Source of the DNA: Verrucomicrobia bacterium UBA1731
GTDB taxonomy: Bacteria; Verrucomicrobiota; Kiritimatiellia; RFP12; UBA1067
DNA: 9,984 nucleotides
Direction of reading: 5' to 3'
NCBI GenBank assembly: GCA_002317575.1
Contig: DCIH01000070.1
Coordinates: 1 to 9,984 of the forward strand
Shown here: piece by piece, positions 6,444-9,984 of the stretch
Numbering within the stretch: position 1 is the stretch's first letter
How the letters are laid out: every line of letters starts with the position of its first letter
The notes under the pieces: model-generated
Told to the model about the DNA's origin: nothing
The model's database searches: none
Seen by the model: only the letters and a program-made list of their open reading frames with translations
Position numbers and translations under genes: made by a program

Positions 6444-7565
6444 TCAATCGAGTTCGTCGCCGACGGCCTCTTCAAGCCGCCGCTGAAGCGTTTCGGGGGT
6501 GTGCGCCATCGAATACGCAACATCCTCGTCGATGCATTCGTTGAGCACGAGTTCGGCCAGCGACTCCTCGAGCGAACGCATGCCGGCGTCCGCGCCCGTC
6601 TCGATCGACGACGAAATGAGCGCGGTGCGGCCCGTGGCGATCAAGTTCGCCACGGCCGGCGTGTTCACCATCACTTCGGGAACGGCGTAACGCGACGAAC
6701 CGTCGCAGGACAGCACCAGGTGCTGCGCCACGATGCCCTTCAGGGCCATCGAGAACTGGCGGCGGACGCCCGTCTGCTCCTCGGGCGGAAACACGGAGAC
6801 GAAGCGCTCGACGGCGCCAACGCAGTCGCCCGCGTGGAGCGTGCAAAACACGAGGTGGCCCGTCTCCGCGGCGCGGAGCGCGGTGCGCACCGTACCCAAG
6901 TCGCGGATTTCGCCCACGAGGATCACGTCCGGATCCTGGCGCAAGGCGTCGATCAGCGCATCGTTGAACGACTCGGCGTCGCGGCCGACCTGTCGCTGAT
7001 GGACAAGCGCCTTCTCGGACTCGTGGATGAATTCGACGGGATCTTCAATGGTGATGATATGGCACGCGCGCGTCGTGTTGATCGTGTGGATCAGCGTCGC
7101 GAGCGTCGTGGACTTGCCAGACCCCGTCGGACCCGTGACGATCACGAGACCGTCCGTGTAGTTGCAGAAATCGGCCAGGTTCTCGGGCAGGCAGAGGTCC
7201 TCGAGCGTCTTGAACGTCGAATCGAGGCGGCGCAGCGCCACGGCCGTCTTCGACGATTCGCGGTAGATGTTGAAACGGTAGCGGGAACCGTCCGCGGAAG
7301 ACACCGCACCGTCGAGCGATCCCTTCTTCATCAGCGTCGCGCGCACGCGCTCCGTGCCGTCGGGGCAGCCGATTGGAAGCGTGGAGAGGCCGAGTTCCAT
7401 GGCGGCCTCGTCAACCTCCTGCGGCGGCATCGGATCCGGGAATTCGGGACGCACCACCAGCTGGCCGTGCTCGCGGAAACGCGGCGGTTGGCCGGTGGTC
7501 AGATGCACGTCGCTCGCGCCGTTGATTTCGCAGATCGCGCAGATGCTTTCAAGAAATGGCGTCAT
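6444..7565 (-). CDS. pilT: type IV pilus retraction ATPase, PilT family
   Basis: The 373-residue cytoplasmic hexameric ATPase powers retraction of type IV pili (twitching, DNA uptake, adhesion). The N-terminal domain has the PilT-type GASDVHLTTGQPPRF (16-30). The ATPase core has Walker A GPTGSGKST (145-153), an Asp box ITIEDPVEF (171-179), Walker B DPDVILVGEIRD (211-222) and a His box TGHLVFCTLHAG (235-246). Near the C-terminus VANLIATGRTALISSSIETG corresponds to the AIRNLIRE region of PilT but is degenerate, and GMRSLEESLAEL follows. The N-terminal domain carries an insert around residues 45-92, so a PilU-like or divergent PilT role is possible. An AGGAGG ribosome site lies seven bases before the ATG. 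It follows the coiled-coil membrane protein gene by 30 bases. No other pilus gene is in the window. Confidence 0.9.
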   Translation of the reverse strand: MTPFLESICAICEINGASDVHLTTGQPPRFREHGQLVVRPEFPDPMPPQEVDEAAMELGLSTLPIGCPDGTERVRATLMKKGSLDGAVSSADGSRYRFNIYRESSKTAVALRRLDSTFKTLEDLCLPENLADFCNYTDGLVIVTGPTGSGKSTTLATLIHTINTTRACHIITIEDPVEFIHESEKALVHQRQVGRDAESFNDALIDALRQDPDVILVGEIRDLGTVRTALRAAETGHLVFCTLHAGDCVGAVERFVSVFPPEEQTGVRRQFSMALKGIVAQHLVLSCDGSSRYAVPEVMVNTPAVANLIATGRTALISSSIETGADAGMRSLEESLAELVLNECIDEDVAYSMAHTPETLQRRLEEAVGDELD

Positions 7566-7595
7566 GATCCGTCCTCCTGCGTGCGTTTCGTTATG

Positions 7596-8627
7596 TCACT
7601 TGCGGAGCTTGACGACAAGACGGCCCGTCTTCAGCTCTTCGTTGACGTCGTCCATGCTGACGGCCTTGCCCTTGTTCTCCGCCTTCAGCGCGTCGCGGAG
7701 TTTCTTGCGCACGTCGTCGCGCTTGAGCGACCGGCCGTAGGGGACTTCGCCGAGTTTCACGTATTCGTCCGGACGACGGGCGCCCTTCGGAACAAAGGCG
7801 ACCTCGTAGGCGATTTCGGTCGACCGCAAGCCGAGCTTGTCCGCGACTTCCGCGAGCAGACCGAACTCGGCCGCGGCGGGATCGAACGGCGTCCCCTCCG
7901 CCGGCACGCTCACGCGCCTTTCGGCGGCCTTGACGCCGCCCGCGGGCATGAACGCCACGCGCACGTCCTGCATCAGCAGATACGGCGCGCCGGAAACGAG
8001 CTTTCCGAAATCCTCGACGGACACGTCGACCGGTTCCGCACCTTCGGCGTCCAGCAGCCGGATGCGCATCGGCTTGTTGTCCTGCTCGGGGTAGCGCGTC
8101 ACTTCGTACACGGTGTACGCGGCCGTGCCGCCGGCGAGGAACACGTGGCTGACGGTTTCGGCCGGCACCTTCTTGCCCAACCGCAGATCGGGCAGATTCG
8201 CGGCGTGCGCCGCCCGGCATTCGTGCAAACGGCTTCCCAGGGCCTTGTACGCGAGTTTGCGGTCGAGCTTCGCCTTCTCGGCGGCCTTCTTGGCGAGCTG
8301 CTTCTCGCGTTCCGCCTTTTCGGCCGCGTCCTTCTTCTCCTTGGCGGCGCGGGCCGCGGCCTGGCGCTGCGCGGCGCGTTCGAGCTCCATCTCCTTTTCC
8401 TTCAACCGCTCCTGCTGGCGCATCTGCTCCATGAGCGCCGCCTGCGCGGCCTCGCGACGCTTGCCGTCCTGGTAGTTCCTGTACACCCACCAGCCGCCCG
8501 TGAGGATGGCCGCCACCAGCGCAATGACGCAAATCGTCGACACGACTTCCTTCATCAGCAGCGTGCGCTGGATCTGACGACGGACTTCAAGCTGACGCAA
8601 CTTGTCCTTTTTCTCCGGTGCGGCCAT
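7596..8627 (-). CDS. unrecognised single-pass membrane protein with charged coiled coil
   Basis: I do not recognise this 343-residue protein. A short basic cytoplasmic N-terminus (MAAPEKKDKLRQLEVRRQIQ) precedes one membrane helix at about 28-49 (STICVIALVAAILTGGWWVY). A long Ala/Lys/Glu/Arg-rich coiled coil follows at about 54-128, reminiscent in composition of TolA or TonB linkers. Residues 130-343 look folded, with alternating strands and helices such as AAYTVYEVTRYP, YLLMQDVRVAFMPAGG and EIAYEVAFVPKG. Two segments, DVRVAFMPAG and YEVAFVPKG, look alike and may mark a duplicated subdomain. The C-terminus ends GRLVVKLRK. The ATG at 8627 has AGGAGGAG six bases upstream. The same frame is open further upstream to 9050, but only as sequence antisense-like to carB. 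It precedes pilT by 30 bases, so a role in pilus or envelope assembly is an inference from context only. The C-terminal part is probably periplasmic. Confidence 0.8.
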   Translation of the reverse strand: MAAPEKKDKLRQLEVRRQIQRTLLMKEVVSTICVIALVAAILTGGWWVYRNYQDGKRREAAQAALMEQMRQQERLKEKEMELERAAQRQAAARAAKEKKDAAEKAEREKQLAKKAAEKAKLDRKLAYKALGSRLHECRAAHAANLPDLRLGKKVPAETVSHVFLAGGTAAYTVYEVTRYPEQDNKPMRIRLLDAEGAEPVDVSVEDFGKLVSGAPYLLMQDVRVAFMPAGGVKAAERRVSVPAEGTPFDPAAAEFGLLAEVADKLGLRSTEIAYEVAFVPKGARRPDEYVKLGEVPYGRSLKRDDVRKKLRDALKAENKGKAVSMDDVNEELKTGRLVVKLRK

Positions 8628-8660
8628 GTGGTTCTCCTCCTGTTGACGGGGTGACGCAGC

Positions 8661-8680
8661 GGCGCCGGCGGGCGCCGGCG
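8661..8680. repeat. tandem GC-rich decamer, two copies
   Basis: GGCGCCGGCG occurs twice in tandem in the 55-base gap between carB and the next gene. The copies contain GGCGCC and CGCCGGCG palindromes and could form a hairpin just after the carB stop. No T-run follows on the minus strand, so it is a weak terminator at best. It may attenuate, or protect the carB message end, while transcription continues. Confidence 0.5.
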
Positions 8681-8682
8681 GT

Positions 8683-9984
8683 TCAATTTTCGATCGACGC
8701 GTGGTAGCTCTGCAAGCTGCGGACTTCGCCCTTGCCGTCGCGCGCCGCCTTGATGCCTTCCGCCGCCGCGTTCGCCGCGGCGAGCGTGGTGAGGTACGGC
8801 ACGCGGTACTTGATCGCGGCCTGGCGGATGCGGCAGTCGTCCGCACGCGCGTCGCGCCGGCCGGACGGCGTGTTGATGATGAGCGACACCTCGCGGTTCT
8901 TGATCGCGTCCAGCACGTCCGGACGACCTTCGCCGATCTTGGCGATCGTCTCGGCGGGGACGCCGCGTTCGCCGAGCCACTTGGCCGTGCCCTCGGTGGC
9001 GACGACGCGGAAACCGAGCTTGGCGAGCTTCGCCGCGGCTTCGGCCGCATCGGCGACCTTTTCGGAAAGCGACACCAGCACGACGCCGGGCTGGATCGGC
9101 AGCGGCGAACCGGCCGCCTCCTGGCTCTTGAAGTACGCGAGGCCGAACGTGTCCGCCAAGCCGAGCACTTCGCCCGTGGAGCGCATCTCAGGCCCGAGCA
9201 CGGGATCGACTTCCGGGAACTTCTCGAACGGCAGCACCGCCTCCTTCACGCCGAAGTACGGCACCACGTGGCGGCGGTCGAGCCCCAGGGACGACACCGT
9301 CTCGCCGAGCATGAGGCGCGTCGCGATGCGCGCCATCTGCGTGCCGGCCACCTTGGACACGAGCGGCACGGTGCGCGACGCGCGCGGATTCGCCTCGATG
9401 ACGTACACCTTGTCGTCCTCGATCGCGAACTGCATGTTCATGAGGCCGACGACCTTGAGCGCTTCCGCGATGCGGCGCGTGTAGTCCAGGATCGTGGCGC
9501 GGTTCTGCTCGCTGATGCCCGCGGGCGGCAGCACGCACGCCGAGTCGCCGGAATGGACGCCCGCGAGCTCCACGTGCTGCATGATCGCGGGGATGAACAC
9601 CTGCTTGCCGTCGGACAGCGCATCCGCCTCGCACTCGAGCGCGTGGTGGAGGAAACGGTCCAGATAAAGCGGACGGTCGGGCGTGACGCCCACGGCCTTG
9701 GCGACGTACTCGCGCAGCAGCTGCTCGTCGTAGATCACCTCCATGCCGCGGCCGCCCAGCACGAAGCTCGGACGGATGATGAGCGGATAGCCGATTTCGC
9801 CGGCGACCTTCAGCGCGCCGTCGAGGTCGCTCGCCATGCGGGATTCCGGCATCGGGATGCCGAGTTCGTCCATGATCGCGTGGAAGCGGTCGCGGTCCTC
9901 CGCCGCATCGATCGAATCGACGCTCGTGCCGAGGATGCGGCAGCCGGCCTCCTCGAGACCGCGCGCGATGTTCAGCGGCGTCTG
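8683..9984 (-). CDS. carB: carbamoyl-phosphate synthase large subunit, C-terminal part
   Basis: The enzyme makes carbamoyl phosphate from glutamine-derived ammonia, bicarbonate and two ATP, for pyrimidine and arginine synthesis. Only the last 433 residues are present. The frame runs off the right edge, beginning with QTPLNIARGLEEAG, which belongs to the second (carbamate-phosphorylating) half. The second ATP-grasp domain carries YPLIIRPSFVLGGRGMEV, and then NMQFAIEDDKVYVIEANPRA followed by SRTVPLVSK, the metal and ATP-binding strand typical of CarB. After LGPEMRSTGEVLG comes the C-terminal allosteric MGS-like domain (from about VVLVSLSEKV), with VVATEGTAKWL and SLIINTPSG, the usual effector-binding domain for UMP or ornithine. 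The protein ends normally with SYHASIEN. About 60 percent of a typical 1,070-residue CarB lies beyond the window. It is the first visible gene of the co-directional run. Confidence 0.97.
   Translation of the reverse strand, partial: QTPLNIARGLEEAGCRILGTSVDSIDAAEDRDRFHAIMDELGIPMPESRMASDLDGALKVAGEIGYPLIIRPSFVLGGRGMEVIYDEQLLREYVAKAVGVTPDRPLYLDRFLHHALECEADALSDGKQVFIPAIMQHVELAGVHSGDSACVLPPAGISEQNRATILDYTRRIAEALKVVGLMNMQFAIEDDKVYVIEANPRASRTVPLVSKVAGTQMARIATRLMLGETVSSLGLDRRHVVPYFGVKEAVLPFEKFPEVDPVLGPEMRSTGEVLGLADTFGLAYFKSQEAAGSPLPIQPGVVLVSLSEKVADAAEAAAKLAKLGFRVVATEGTAKWLGERGVPAETIAKIGEGRPDVLDAIKNREVSLIINTPSGRRDARADDCRIRQAAIKYRVPYLTTLAAANAAAEGIKAARDGKGEVRSLQSYHASIEN

Noticed and set aside
6501..8654. 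Plus-strand open frame of 717 codons across pilT and the coiled-coil gene
   Set aside because: It lies wholly opposite well-supported genes, is arginine- and histidine-rich as expected from the complement of GC-rich codons, and shows no family motif.

Overview
This window is 9,984 bases of a high-GC bacterial chromosome. Every supported gene lies on the minus strand, so the transcriptional order runs from the right edge to the left. No marker gene fixes the taxonomy. The GC-rich coding style, the type IV pilus retraction ATPase beside a coiled-coil membrane protein, the paired CNNM-type proteins and the GC-rich hairpin repeats between genes would fit an uncultured PVC-group bacterium (Kiritimatiellota, Lentisphaerota or Verrucomicrobiota type), but this is only an impression.

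Right part (9984 to 1456), housekeeping block. In order of transcription: the C-terminal 433 residues of carbamoyl-phosphate synthase large subunit (carB, cut by the window edge); an unrecognised single-pass membrane protein with a long charged coiled coil; a PilT-type retraction ATPase; the two permeases of a spermidine/putrescine ABC transporter (potB, potC); a UDP-glucose 6-dehydrogenase; a CNNM/CorC-type membrane protein; and a second, shorter CNNM-type protein with only the membrane domain. Gaps are 55 nt or less and several junctions overlap by four bases (GTGA, ATGA), so most of this run is probably co-transcribed. The functions are mixed: pyrimidine/arginine supply, pilus retraction, polyamine uptake, sugar nucleotide synthesis and possible Mg2+/cation handling. 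No potA or potD is present in the window.

Middle (1089 to 1455), the largest gene-free stretch. It holds a perfect GC hairpin, a copy of a 56-bp repeat, a nested inverted repeat of about 80 bases and a short palindrome.

Left part (1 to 1088), a small accessory cassette of three tightly coupled genes: a DUF3990-family protein with features reminiscent of ADP-ribosyltransferases, an unrecognised 78-residue protein, and a 70-residue DUF3791-family protein. The cassette is visibly less GC-rich than the housekeeping block and is bracketed by two nearly identical 56-bp direct repeats 1,179 bases apart. It looks like a mobile toxin-antitoxin-like or defence-like module and is the most interesting part of the window.
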